Source: Glycomyces luteolus (GTDB lineage Bacteria; Actinomycetota; Actinomycetes; Mycobacteriales; Micromonosporaceae). Taken from it: a stretch of DNA of 64,000 nt. Both the position numbers and the translations under genes were made by a program. Below, in pieces: positions 15,328-24,420 of this stretch; the first letter of the stretch is position 1; each line of letters starts with the position of its first letter. The stretch covers positions 62,001-126,000 of the forward strand of contig NZ_JAPZVP010000016.1 in NCBI RefSeq assembly GCF_027622875.1, given 5' to 3'. The notes under the pieces were generated by a model. The model saw only the letters and a list, made by a program, of their open reading frames with translations, did no database searches and was not told where the DNA came from.

Positions 15328-16211
15328 GCCACATCGAGATCCTGCGCGCGGGCGTCCTCACGACCTGCCAAGACGCCGGACGTCCCGGCTGGGGGCATCT
15401 CGCGGTGCCGCCCTCGGGGGCGGCCGACCAGCCGTCGTGGCGGCTCGCGAACCAGTTGGCGGGCAACCCGACCGGGGCATGCGCGCTCGAGACGACCCTG
15501 AACGGCTGCACCGTGAGGGCCCACCGGAACGTCACCGTGGTCGTGGGCGGCGCGCCGTGTCCGGTCACCGTGGACGGCCGCCCGGAGGCCTGGGGACAGC
15601 CGGTGAAACTCAAGGCCGGTTCGGTGCTCGACGCCGGACCCGCCGAGGTCGGGGTGCGCTCCTACCTCGCGTTCTCCGGTGGGCTGCACCCGAAGTCGAG
15701 CCTCGGATCGCACTCGACCTGTCTCCTCTCCGGCCTCGGCCCGGCGCCGCTGCAGGACGGCGATACCATCCCGCTCGGCCCCAGCCCCGCGCACCCGCCG
15801 CTGCCGACGCAGTGGCCCGCGCCGTGGGCCGGGATCAGCGAGGAGATCGTCATGAAACTCCACTTGGGACCGCGACTGGAGTGGTTCCGGCCTGAGGCAG
15901 TCGCCGAGCTCACGCGCGGCGTGTGGACGGTCTCGGAGCACTCCAACCGGATCGGGCTGCGCCTCGACGGACACATGCTGCGGCGCAGCGACACCGCGGA
16001 GCTGCCGAGCGAGGGTATCGTCGCGGGCGCGCTCCAGGTGCCGCCGAACGGGCAGCTGATCCTCTTCGGCGCCGACCACCCGACCACTGTCGGCTATCCC
16101 GTGGTCGGAGTCGTCGGAGCCGAAGCCCTGGCCGCCGCCGCCCAGGCGAGGCCCGGAACGAGGATCAGATTCGCACCGGTCCCCATGCCGCACTGGAGCA
16201 AACGCGCCTGA
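15324..16211 (+). CDS. pxpC: 5-oxoprolinase subunit C (KipA family)
   Basis: A 295-residue KipA/allophanate hydrolase subunit 2 protein: ILRAGVLTTCQDAGRPGWGHLAVPPSGA, NPTGACALETTLNG, then SNRIGLRLDG and SEGIVAGALQVPPNGQLI. It is the last gene of pxpABC. A convergent gene-free gap of 204 bases separates it from the transsulfuration enzyme. The set scavenges or detoxifies spontaneously formed pyroglutamate. Confidence 0.95.
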   Translation: MSHIEILRAGVLTTCQDAGRPGWGHLAVPPSGAADQPSWRLANQLAGNPTGACALETTLNGCTVRAHRNVTVVVGGAPCPVTVDGRPEAWGQPVKLKAGSVLDAGPAEVGVRSYLAFSGGLHPKSSLGSHSTCLLSGLGPAPLQDGDTIPLGPSPAHPPLPTQWPAPWAGISEEIVMKLHLGPRLEWFRPEAVAELTRGVWTVSEHSNRIGLRLDGHMLRRSDTAELPSEGIVAGALQVPPNGQLILFGADHPTTVGYPVVGVVGAEALAAAAQARPGTRIRFAPVPMPHWSKRA

Positions 16212-16415
16212 CACGACGAGCGCCCGGTCCGTTCGTTCACCTGCATGCGGTCCGGGCGGCGGCGTTCTGCGGCGATGCCCGCCGGGCCCGCCGCCCGCGC
16301 CATCCACCGACGCGGTCGTCCGAAGCCCGGGCGAACGCCGCCATGGGGTCCTCGGCCCCTGGCGCACGGGCGGTGCGCCCGGCGGCCCCAGCGCACTCCA
16401 TGCGTCTCGAATGTC

Positions 16416-17564
16416 TCAGTCGCCCAGCGCCCTCCCGAAGTCCGCGATGAGGTCCTCGGCCGCTTCGATGCCGGTCGAGAACCGGATGAGGTCGTCGCCG
16501 ATGCCCGCGGCCGCCCGCTCCTCGGCGGTCAGCTTCGCGTGGCTGCTGATCGCCGGGCGCGTCACAAGCGACTCGACGCCGCCGAGACTCGCTGCCGAGT
16601 AAGGGATCTGCAGTGACTTCAGCAGCCGCTCGGCCGCCTCCAGCCCCCCGGCGGGACGGAACGCCAGCATCGAACCGAACCCGCCGAACAACTCCGCGGC
16701 GCGCGCGTGGTCGGGATGCGACTCCAGGCCCGGGTAGTGCACCTCGGCGATCGCCTCGTGCGCCTCCAGGAACCGCGCCAGCGCGAGCGCGTTCTCGCCC
16801 TGCGCCCGGACCCGGATCGCGAGGGTCTTGAGGCCCCTCGAGAGCAGGAACGCGGCGTGCGGGTCGAGGCTGCCGCCGTGCAGCATCAGGAAGTGGCGCA
16901 CCCGCTCGATCCGTTCGGCCGAGCCGGTGACGACTCCCGCGACGAGGTCCGAATGCCCGTTGAGGCCCTTGGTGGCCGAGTGGCACACCAGGTCGTAGCC
17001 GAGGCGGTGCGGCCGGAACAGGACCGGGGTGGTGAAGGTGTTGTCGATGATCGAGGTCAGGCCGTGCTCGCGGCTGAAGCGTGCGAGTCCGGCGAGGTCG
17101 CCGACCCTGATGAGCGGGTTGGTGATCGACTCGACGTAGACCGCTCTGGTCGCAGGAGTGAGGGCGGCCGCCCAGGAGGCGGGGTCGTCGGCGTCCACGA
17201 AGTCGACGCCCCAGCCGATGCGGCGGGACTCCTCGGCGAGGAGGGCGTGGGTGCCGCCGTAGATGTTCCCGGCGACGATGATGCGGTCGCCAGCGGCGAG
17301 GACGCTGGCCAGCGCGGTGCTGATCGCGGCCATGCCGGAGGCGGTGGCGACGGCGGCCTCGGCCCCTTCGAGGGCGGCGAGCTTGTCCTGCAGGTAGGTC
17401 TGGGTGGGTGTGTTGGAGTAGCGCAGGTAGTCGACGCCGCCTCCGGGTTCGATCTCGTAGACCGTGCCCTGGTAGATGGGGAAGACGACCGAGCGGCCGT
17501 GTGCGGGTCGGGGTTCGGCGGCGTGGACGGCGAGTGTCTCGAATCGGACGTTGTCTGCGGTCAT
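16416..17564 (-). CDS. PLP-dependent transsulfuration enzyme (cystathionine gamma-lyase/synthase family)
   Basis: A 382-residue Cys/Met metabolism enzyme. It shows YLRYSNTPTQTYLQDKLAALEG, ATASGMAAISTAL, the PLP-site Asp (IIDNTFTTP, D174) and the Schiff-base lysine in CHSATKGLNGHSD (K199). The family includes gamma-lyases, gamma-synthases and methionine gamma-lyases; sequence alone does not separate them. No sulfur-assimilation genes are adjacent. The ATG at 17564 starts with the conserved FETLAVHAAEPRP. Confidence 0.92.
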   Translation of the reverse strand: MTADNVRFETLAVHAAEPRPAHGRSVVFPIYQGTVYEIEPGGGVDYLRYSNTPTQTYLQDKLAALEGAEAAVATASGMAAISTALASVLAAGDRIIVAGNIYGGTHALLAEESRRIGWGVDFVDADDPASWAAALTPATRAVYVESITNPLIRVGDLAGLARFSREHGLTSIIDNTFTTPVLFRPHRLGYDLVCHSATKGLNGHSDLVAGVVTGSAERIERVRHFLMLHGGSLDPHAAFLLSRGLKTLAIRVRAQGENALALARFLEAHEAIAEVHYPGLESHPDHARAAELFGGFGSMLAFRPAGGLEAAERLLKSLQIPYSAASLGGVESLVTRPAISSHAKLTAEERAAAGIGDDLIRFSTGIEAAEDLIADFGRALGD

Positions 17565-17642
17565 CGGCCAACCCTACGGTCGGGCCGGGTGCGCGTGCAT
17601 CTGTCTAACGACCGGTTTGCACCGTGAAGAAAGTCAGGTCGT

Positions 17643-19709
17643 TCAGCGGCGTTCCTGGTCGAGGCTGGCGAGGTAGGCGTTGTAGACCTCGTGCGGGTCG
17701 TCTTCGGGGCGGCCTGAGGCGGCGGCGCGTTCGGCCATGCGGTCGAGGCGGCGGCCTTCGCGCTCTTCGGAGCGGGTCCACTGCGCGATGAGGACGACGA
17801 TGATGATGAGGCTGGGGATCTCGCCGAACGCCCAGGCGATGCCGCCTCCGGCGCGCTGGTCGGCGAGGAGGTCGCCCGCCCACGGGAGGGCGATCTGGGT
17901 GTACCAGTCGGCGGCGATCAGGCTGGTGCCCATCATGAGTGTGAGTCCGAAGATCGCGTGGAAGACGATCGACACGAAGTACAGCAGGACCTTCGCCGGG
18001 TAGGAGAGCGGGCGCGGTTTCGGGTCGGGGCCGATGACGACCCAGAAGAAGAGGCTTCCGGCGGCGAGGAAGTGCGTCGTCATGAACAGGTGCCCGAAGT
18101 GCGAGCGCATCGCCCACTCGAACATGCCCGTGAAGTACATGAGGTAGAGGCTGGTCAGGTAGATGAGGAGGGCCACGAGCGGGCGCGAGACGAGGCGCGA
18201 CCAGCGGCTGTGGATCGCGGCGAGCAGCCATTCTCGGGGGCCGCCGGCGCGGTCGGGTTTGAGGGCGCGCAGCGCGAGCGTGACCGGGGCGGCGAGCACG
18301 AGGAGGATCGGCGCGAGCATGTTCAATGCCATGTGCTGCACCATGTGCGCGCTGAACAGGACCATGCCGTACTTGCTGAGCCCGGAGGAGGTGGTGATGA
18401 CGACGACGGCCCATCCGGCGATCCACAGGGCGGTGCGGTACCAGGGCCAGGCGTCGCCGCGGCGGCGCAGGCGGACCACGCCGGCGACGTACGCGCCCAC
18501 GAGTGCCAGTGCGGCCGTGCAGAACAGCACGGACGGGTACCAGTCGAGCGCGATGGCGGAGGCGGAGAGCGGGCCGGGGGTGGGGAAGCCGAGGAGGGCG
18601 GTGTTCGGGTCGGGCAGCTCCTCTGACGGCGGCGGCGTCACCGACAGGGACGAGGCGAGGCCGAACGCGATCGCCATGAGCCCCAGTTCGACCGCGGCGA
18701 GCCGCGTGAAACCGCCGCGGTCTCCCGCGGCGACGCGCGGCAGTGTGCGGCGGCGGTGCGCCCAGCCGAAGACGCCGCCGGCGGCGAGGACCGCGAGTTT
18801 GGCGAGCGCGATGCGCCCGTAGTCCGATTCCCACAGGTCGGTGAGGTTCACGTTGGCGCAGAACACGATCAGGCCCGAGAAGCCGATCGCGGCGTACGCG
18901 AACACGGCCGCGCGGGAGTACCGGCGGGCGGCGACGGCGGGGTCGCGGCGGGCGATGAACAGCGCGAACAGGCCGCCCGCCCAGAACGCGGCGGCGGCGA
19001 CGTGGATGAGGAGCCCGTCGACGGCGATCTGGTGGTTGCCGTTCGACGCCGAGTGCCCGGTGAAGACCGGCGGGACCGCTGCCGCGACCGCGAGCGCGGC
19101 CGCGCACACCGCGCCGGGGATCGTGAACGCCCGGGCCGCGACCACGGCCGCGGCGGTCGCGAGCAGTGCGGTCAGGGCGAGCGCCTGCCCCTGCTCGTAC
19201 TGGCCCACGTACGACCAGAGGCCGAGGGCGGTGACCCCGCCGAGCGGCCGGGCGAAGGTGTTCGCGAAGTCGATCGGCAGGCTGACCAGTGCGACGGCCG
19301 CCCAGATGCCGGAGGCGGCGGCGCCGACGCGCAGCCACCGCCACGACTGGCCGGTGAGCCGGGCGCGGTCGCCCTGGCGCCCGGGCAGGAAGCACGCGGC
19401 CGCGATCATGCAGCCGACCGCGGCGAGCATCGCCAGGTCGTACCCGTATTTGAGGAGGCCCGCGGCCCATGTCACGGCGGGGTCGGCGGTCGACAGGCCC
19501 GGCAGCGCCGCCACGTCCACGGCCCCGCCGAGATCGAGCGCGATCACGGCGGCGGCGAGGCCCGCGAGCACGGCCGCGATGACGGCCGGTACGCGCATCC
19601 CGGGCCGCGGGGCCCGCTGCTGCCCGCCTCGGGACCGCGCGCCGCCGCCAGGTATGGTGGCGGCGGTGTTTTTGCTGGTCTCGGTCGATGCGGTCACGTA
19701 ACCCAGCAT
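17643..19709 (-). CDS. CopD/CtaG fusion: copper resistance and cytochrome c oxidase assembly membrane protein
   Basis: About 688 residues with many membrane helices. The N-terminal half is CopD-like (SASNGNHQIAVDGLLIHVAAAAFWAGGLFAL; KLAVLAAGGVFGWAHR). The C-terminal half is caa3-type CtaG-like (LFCTAALALVGAYVAGV; FSAHMVQHMALNMLAPILLVLAAPVTL; HFLMTTHFLAAGSLFFW). His-rich helices fit copper handling for cytochrome oxidase assembly. The start is uncertain: I use the ATG at 19709, and the GTG at 19697 is an alternative. The longer frame to 19811 is unlikely. Confidence 0.9.
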   Translation of the reverse strand: MLGYVTASTETSKNTAATIPGGGARSRGGQQRAPRPGMRVPAVIAAVLAGLAAAVIALDLGGAVDVAALPGLSTADPAVTWAAGLLKYGYDLAMLAAVGCMIAAACFLPGRQGDRARLTGQSWRWLRVGAAASGIWAAVALVSLPIDFANTFARPLGGVTALGLWSYVGQYEQGQALALTALLATAAAVVAARAFTIPGAVCAAALAVAAAVPPVFTGHSASNGNHQIAVDGLLIHVAAAAFWAGGLFALFIARRDPAVAARRYSRAAVFAYAAIGFSGLIVFCANVNLTDLWESDYGRIALAKLAVLAAGGVFGWAHRRRTLPRVAAGDRGGFTRLAAVELGLMAIAFGLASSLSVTPPPSEELPDPNTALLGFPTPGPLSASAIALDWYPSVLFCTAALALVGAYVAGVVRLRRRGDAWPWYRTALWIAGWAVVVITTSSGLSKYGMVLFSAHMVQHMALNMLAPILLVLAAPVTLALRALKPDRAGGPREWLLAAIHSRWSRLVSRPLVALLIYLTSLYLMYFTGMFEWAMRSHFGHLFMTTHFLAAGSLFFWVVIGPDPKPRPLSYPAKVLLYFVSIVFHAIFGLTLMMGTSLIAADWYTQIALPWAGDLLADQRAGGGIAWAFGEIPSLIIIVVLIAQWTRSEEREGRRLDRMAERAAASGRPEDDPHEVYNAYLASLDQERR

Positions 19710-19908
19710 GGCTGATTGTTCCAGCTCACGGCCCACCGGGTGGGGCTCAGTTATCTCCGGTAACTCCACGGCGAGCCCTGCGGGCGCATGTCTGCCGTGC
19801 GGGGGTTGCACGACACACAGTCATAAGGCACGCAGCGCGGCAGGCTTTGCCGTGCGATGGCAGTCACGGCGGCGGAGGCGTCGCCGTAGTTTTCTATGGT
19901 GGATCGCG

Positions 19909-21063
19909 ATGGGAATCATCGAAAGACGCGGTGAGATCATGAACCTGCTTCAGGGGGGCGGCGGCGTGCTCGGCAACATGCACTTCACGCTCGACGGCTC
20001 GGACGATCCGTCGAACGTGCTGAACCTCATGGCCCTGGACGCGTATGTCTCCGGCGCCCAGCCCCACGCGGTGGTGCGGGCGCTCGACTTGGTCGCCGAC
20101 GACGTGGACCTCATACCGGAAGGCGGTTCACTCGTCCGGTCGATTTCCGGAGCCTCGTTTCTGCAACTGGTGACCGGCGACGGCTGGACGCTGCGGACGC
20201 AGCGGTGGCGGGACGGCTCGGGCCAGGCGGTCGTGACGGCGGTGACGCGCGAGCGCGCCGAGGAGATCGCCGCGTACCTCACCGACCGCACCGGTTCGGT
20301 CGAGGAGGTCGGCGAGGACAAGGTCGACATGGGGTTCTGGTACCGGTCGGCGCGCGGCCCGTTCCGGTCCACGCGGTCGATCAGCGCGCCGCGCTGGCCG
20401 GAGATCGAGCGGAACTACTCCTCGAACGCCGGGTCGGCGCTGGGCAAGCTCATGTCGACGCAGGCTTCGGACGTGGCGGGGCGGCTCGTGCTGTTCCACG
20501 GCCCGCCCGGGACGGGCAAGACGACGGCGCTGCGGGCGCTCGCGCGCGAATGGGCGCCGTGGTGCCAGGTCGACACCGTGCTCGACCCGGAGGCGTTCTT
20601 CGCGGATCCGTCTTACCTGATGGAGGTCATCATCGGGTCGGAGATGGATCTGGTGCTGGACGCGGACCTGAATGCGGACGAGCCGCGGCGCGGGCACTGG
20701 CGGCTCATGGTCCTGGAGGACTGCGACGAGCTGATCCGCGGCGAAGCGAAGGAGGCGTCGGGGCAGTCGCTCGCGCGGCTGCTGAACCTCACGGACGGCC
20801 TGCTCGGGCAGGGCCGCGAGATCATGGTCGCGATCACCACGAACGAGCGGCTCGACCGCCTGCACCCGGCCGTGGTCCGGCCGGGCCGGTGCCTGGCGCA
20901 GATCGAGGTCGGGGCGCTCTCGGCCATCGAATCGAGCGACTGGCTCGGCGACACCGTGCGCGACCCGATGACCCTCGCCGAGCTGTACGCGCGGCGCAGC
21001 GGCACCGACCCGACGACGACGGAGCCGCAGATCCCGCAGCAGCACGTGGGCCAGTACCTGTAG
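19909..21063 (+). CDS. DUF5925-type AAA+ ATPase
   Basis: A 384-residue protein. The N-terminal domain (~20-175) carries DUF5925 features (DDPSNVLNLMALDAYVSGAQP; GFWYRSARGPFRSTRSI). The AAA core follows: Walker A GPPGTGKTT, the VDTVLDPEAFFADPSYL segment, Walker B LMVLEDCDEL, and the sensor region RLLNLTDGLLGQGR..AITTNERL..LHPAVVRPGRC. This arrangement is widespread in actinobacteria and its role is unknown. Starts at 19909 and 19939 are both possible; the frame upstream of 19909 is Arg/Ser-rich non-coding. Confidence 0.9.
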   Translation: MGIIERRGEIMNLLQGGGGVLGNMHFTLDGSDDPSNVLNLMALDAYVSGAQPHAVVRALDLVADDVDLIPEGGSLVRSISGASFLQLVTGDGWTLRTQRWRDGSGQAVVTAVTRERAEEIAAYLTDRTGSVEEVGEDKVDMGFWYRSARGPFRSTRSISAPRWPEIERNYSSNAGSALGKLMSTQASDVAGRLVLFHGPPGTGKTTALRALAREWAPWCQVDTVLDPEAFFADPSYLMEVIIGSEMDLVLDADLNADEPRRGHWRLMVLEDCDELIRGEAKEASGQSLARLLNLTDGLLGQGREIMVAITTNERLDRLHPAVVRPGRCLAQIEVGALSAIESSDWLGDTVRDPMTLAELYARRSGTDPTTTEPQIPQQHVGQYL

Positions 21064-21183
21064 GTCTCAACGGCCCTATAGCGCCGCCGGCACTGGTCTT
21101 CAAATCGGATGCAGCGCAGATCTACGGCTCCCGAGCGTCGCCGAGCTTGAGGCCCCTGATGCAATGCCGCCTTGGTTCGACAA

Positions 21184-21221
21184 CCGCTGGGGCGCAACGC
21201 TATCGCGCTGCGCCCCAGCGG
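21184..21221. terminator. Strong bidirectional hairpin terminator
   Basis: A perfect 13-bp stem (21184-21196 with 21209-21221), a 12-base loop and a T-rich tail (GTTT) lie between the convergent ATPase gene and the decarboxylase gene. Confidence 0.8.
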
Positions 21222-21245
21222 TGTTTCGTGAGCGGGTTGCCCGAG

Positions 21246-21635
21246 TCAGCGTTCGGCGTCGCGGGCGGCGAATACCTCCCGTGCTGCCTCGACGGCGTTG
21301 ATGGCCGCCGGGAACCCCGCGTAGACGGCGATCTGGATGAGCGCCTCGATCACCTCGGTGCGGGTGCACCCGGCGTTGAGGGCGCCGTTGATGTGGAAAC
21401 GCAGCTGCGGGGCGGCGTTGCCTAGCGCTGCCAGCGCGCCGATCGTGACGAGCTCGCGGTCGCGCAGGTCGAGCTCGGGTCGGGTGAGGACGTCCCCGTA
21501 GGCGAATTCGGCGATGAACCGGCCTAGGTCGGGAGCGATATCGGCCAGTGAGGCGACGACCGTCGGTTCGGCCTCGCCCGAGAGGTGCCGCAGGGTCTTG
21601 AGCCCGCGTTCGCGACGTTCACCGGGTTGCTCCAT
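21246..21635 (-). CDS. Carboxymuconolactone decarboxylase family protein
   Basis: A 129-residue protein from the ATG at 21635 (AAGGAGGA upstream). Family motifs are RFIAEFAYGDVLTRPELDLRDRELVTIGALAALG, LRFHINGALNAGCTRTEVIEALIQIAVYAGFPAAINA. It lacks the CxxC of AhpD, so it resembles the gamma-carboxymuconolactone decarboxylase branch. No aromatic degradation genes are nearby, so the substrate is open. Confidence 0.93.
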   Translation of the reverse strand: MEQPGERRERGLKTLRHLSGEAEPTVVASLADIAPDLGRFIAEFAYGDVLTRPELDLRDRELVTIGALAALGNAAPQLRFHINGALNAGCTRTEVIEALIQIAVYAGFPAAINAVEAAREVFAARDAER

Positions 21636-21706
21636 TTGGAATCCTCCTTGGTCATGTGGGGCCGGATTCGCTTGCCCCACAATGCTGATCCTTCAGTAAC
21701 CGGTCT

Positions 21707-21717
21707 CTTGCCGCAAG
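21707..21717. promoter_or_regulatory. CTTGC-C-GCAAG inverted repeat in a divergent promoter region
   Basis: Identical to the palindrome upstream of the GH43-like gene. It lies between the decarboxylase (start 21635, minus) and the anchored surface protein (start 21858, plus). The regulator is unknown. Confidence 0.45.
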
Positions 21718-21857
21718 CCTCGCCAGTGCTCGGCGTCGGTCGGGAGTGGACCGAGCATCCGGGCGTTTCACTCCACATGACCGGTACCGGCGTTGTTAGG
21801 CTCATCCGCGACTCCTCCCACCAGCAGTCGACCACCGTCCACTCCAGGGGGAGCGCT

Positions 21858-23411
21858 ATGCCGAAGTCGCCGTCGAATCCCAGGTACCGCCTCCGGGCGG
21901 GCCGTCTCGCCGTCCTCGGGGCCGCCGGGATCGTTACTGCGGCGGTTCTCGCCACAGCGGGCACGGTTCCAGTCGCGCAGGCCGCGCCAGTCACAGTGGA
22001 CCCGCTCGCGCCGGCGCTCGGGTTCAACGCTTTCGTCGAGGACGAGACGGTCCTCGTCTCGACCGAGTCCGAGGGCGGGATCGCGACGGGCGGGAACCTC
22101 GTCGTCTCGGGGTCCTACAACGTCAACATCCATGACGCGAGCACGTTCACCGCGCCGGGTGACTCGGTGCCGAGCGCCCTGGTCGTGGGCGGCCAGGTCG
22201 ACTTCACGCAGGACCCCGCGGCGTCGGTCGTGCAGGTCCACGACTACGTGAAGGTCGGGGACCTGGCCGGCGCGGACGTGCTGAACACGGACTCCAACAA
22301 CGCCTCGGTCAACACCCGCCTGGTCGTGGACGCCGCGGACTACAACTCGACGCCGAGGATCGAGCTGAACCTGCAGCAGCCGATCGACTCGGTCGGCCCG
22401 GCCTCCCCGATCGACTTCGACGCGGCCTTCGCCGAACTCCGCCTGAACGCGGCCGACCTGTGGGCGTGCGACGCGAACGAGATCGCGATGCAGGACAGCC
22501 AGGGCGGGACCGTGCCGAAGGGCGAGGTCCAGCAGAACCAGCAGATCCGGATCACGCTGCCGGACGACGGCGATCCCGCCACCACCAACATCCTCAACGT
22601 GACCGGCGAGGACCTGAACGCCATGTCCGACCTCACCTTCGTCAACGAGCCCACCGAGGGTCAGCCGCTGCTGATCAACGTGGACACCTCGGGGACCGGC
22701 GGCGAGCTCGACTGGAGGGTTGCCTCCCAAGCCGGTATCAGCGGCCTCCAGGCGCCATACATCTTGTGGAACTTCAATGACGCCACCCGGCTCCGCATCA
22801 CCAGCGGCGACACGGTCGAGGGCTCGATCCTCGCGCCCGACGCCGACTACTCCGACATCGACCCCTCCAACGTCGAGGGCCAGATCATCGCGAAGAACGC
22901 GAGCCTGGGCGAGGTCGGCGAGAACGGCGGCGAGATCCACCAGTTCCCGTTCGCGGCCACGTTCGCCTGCGAGACCGATGTGAGCCCGACCGAGTCGCCT
23001 TCGGACGACAACGGCACCGGGAGCCAGGAACCGGACGGCGATGACGACACCACCGACGCAGACGAATCAGGCGAGCCCGACGAGCCCTGCCCGCACGAGT
23101 CCGACGAACCCGATCCATCAGACCAGCCCGGCTCGGAGGAGCCCGACGGACCCGACGGATCAAACGAGCCCGGATCAGACGAGCCCGGATCCGAGGAGCC
23201 CGACGGACCCGACGGATCAGACCGGACCGATGGACCCGACGGCACAGACGAGTCCGACCCAGACAGCGACTCGGTCTCGGGCGCTCGCTGCGCCCTGGCC
23301 GCCACGGGCGGCGAAATCGCAGCGTTCGCGGCAGTCTCAGCCGTGCTGGTAGCCGGTGGCGCGGTGGCGCTGATCGCCTCGCGCAGCAGGCGAACGGACG
23401 AGTCGGAGTAG
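21858..23411 (+). CDS. Choice-of-anchor A domain surface protein with LAxTG sortase-like signal
   Basis: A 517-residue exported protein. It has a signal peptide (AAGIVTAAVLATAGTVPVAQA-A) and a choice-of-anchor A domain (LGFNAFVEDE..; ATGGNLVVSGSYNV; ILWNFNDATRLRI..TVEGSILAPDADY). An acidic Pro/Asp/Ser/Glu repeat stalk follows (residues ~385-475, units like DEPGSEEPDGPDGS). The C-terminus is LAATGG, a hydrophobic helix and SRSRR, a class E-type sortase sorting signal. It is expected to be covalently wall-linked. The start at 21858 is preceded by AGGGGGA. The ligand is unknown. Confidence 0.88.
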   Translation: MPKSPSNPRYRLRAGRLAVLGAAGIVTAAVLATAGTVPVAQAAPVTVDPLAPALGFNAFVEDETVLVSTESEGGIATGGNLVVSGSYNVNIHDASTFTAPGDSVPSALVVGGQVDFTQDPAASVVQVHDYVKVGDLAGADVLNTDSNNASVNTRLVVDAADYNSTPRIELNLQQPIDSVGPASPIDFDAAFAELRLNAADLWACDANEIAMQDSQGGTVPKGEVQQNQQIRITLPDDGDPATTNILNVTGEDLNAMSDLTFVNEPTEGQPLLINVDTSGTGGELDWRVASQAGISGLQAPYILWNFNDATRLRITSGDTVEGSILAPDADYSDIDPSNVEGQIIAKNASLGEVGENGGEIHQFPFAATFACETDVSPTESPSDDNGTGSQEPDGDDDTTDADESGEPDEPCPHESDEPDPSDQPGSEEPDGPDGSNEPGSDEPGSEEPDGPDGSDRTDGPDGTDESDPDSDSVSGARCALAATGGEIAAFAAVSAVLVAGGAVALIASRSRRTDESE

Positions 23412-23510
23412 CGGCCTGGAGCCCCGCGCCCACCAGGTCGGACCCGAGCACCGAGGCCGGCGGCGGGTCGGACCGGGAGCGGCCCGTGCCGGCGTTAGCC
23501 TGGGCCGCAT

Positions 23511-24233
23511 GTGGCACCGCCTCGATCCGTCCTCCCCCGCACGGCCGCAGCGCTACGGCGCCGCCCGGTGAGACTGCCCGTCCCGACCTATGCGCACGCC
23601 TGGACCGCGCTCGTGCTCACCGCGATCGCCGGTGCGGTCGACGGCGCCGGGTTCCTCAGCCTGAGCCAGCAGTTCGTCGCGAACCAGACCGGCAACGCGG
23701 TGCTGCTCGCGGTCGCCGTCTCGGGCGAGCTGACCGGACGCGACGACGGTCTCTCCCCTGTCGGCCCCCTGTGGTCGCTGCTCGGGTTCTCGCTCGGCGC
23801 GGTGCTGGCCTCACTGGCGACGCGCCGCCACGTGCTCACGAGCTTCGGCGTCCCGCTGCTCCTCCTGGTCGAGGTGGTGATGCTCGGTCTGGCGGGGCTC
23901 GCGCAGGGATTCGAGCTGGCGATCGCGCTGGCGGCGTTCGCGATGGGCGTGCAGAGCATTCATGCGGCGCGGATCGGGCTGTCGGGCGTGTCGACCACAG
24001 TGCTGACCGGCACGCTCATCGCGCTGTTCGTCAACCTCTCGGGCGGGCGCCGCGGGCTGCGGTCGGCGCGGCTGCAGGCCGGGGTGTGGGCGGTGTACCT
24101 GGTCGCGGCGGCGCTCGGTTCGGCTCTGGCGCACGCGGTGTCGTTCGGCGCGGTGTGCTGGACCGCCGCGGCGGTCGCCGCCGCGATGGCGGTGGCGGCG
24201 TTCGCCGAAGCGCACCGGCACACGACCGCCTGA
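23511..24233 (+). CDS. YoaK/DUF1275 family membrane protein
   Basis: A 240-residue polytopic protein with the DUF1275 signature near the N-terminus (AGAVDGAGFLSLSQQFVANQTGNAVLLAV) and later AFAMGVQSIHAARIGLSGVSTTVLTGTLIAL. About six hydrophobic segments are visible. The GTG at 23511 is taken as start; a GTG at 23568 (VRLPVPTYAH) is closer to typical family length. Role unknown, possibly a transporter. Confidence 0.85.
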   Translation: MAPPRSVLPRTAAALRRRPVRLPVPTYAHAWTALVLTAIAGAVDGAGFLSLSQQFVANQTGNAVLLAVAVSGELTGRDDGLSPVGPLWSLLGFSLGAVLASLATRRHVLTSFGVPLLLLVEVVMLGLAGLAQGFELAIALAAFAMGVQSIHAARIGLSGVSTTVLTGTLIALFVNLSGGRRGLRSARLQAGVWAVYLVAAALGSALAHAVSFGAVCWTAAAVAAAMAVAAFAEAHRHTTA

Positions 24234-24420
24234 TGCGCCCGAGACGCGATCCTTCGATGCGGAGCCGCCGGTTCACGCCGCTGAACAGCAGAAACGGCCG
24301 ATGTCGGACCCGTGTGGGAGAGTCGTCTCATTTCTTCGGTTGGTCGGAGGCGGATGCGGGTGGGAAGGGGCATGCCCTATGCGCCGCCGCCCGTTCCCGC
24401 GCCTCTGCGGTACCGGTGGC

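Noticed and set aside
21064-21183. Possible selenocysteine tRNA remnant (CTGGTCTTCAAATC and a GGTTCGAC loop)
   Set aside because: The bases around the TTCAAAT loop do not form an anticodon stem and no acceptor stem can be drawn. Only the downstream terminator hairpin is supported.
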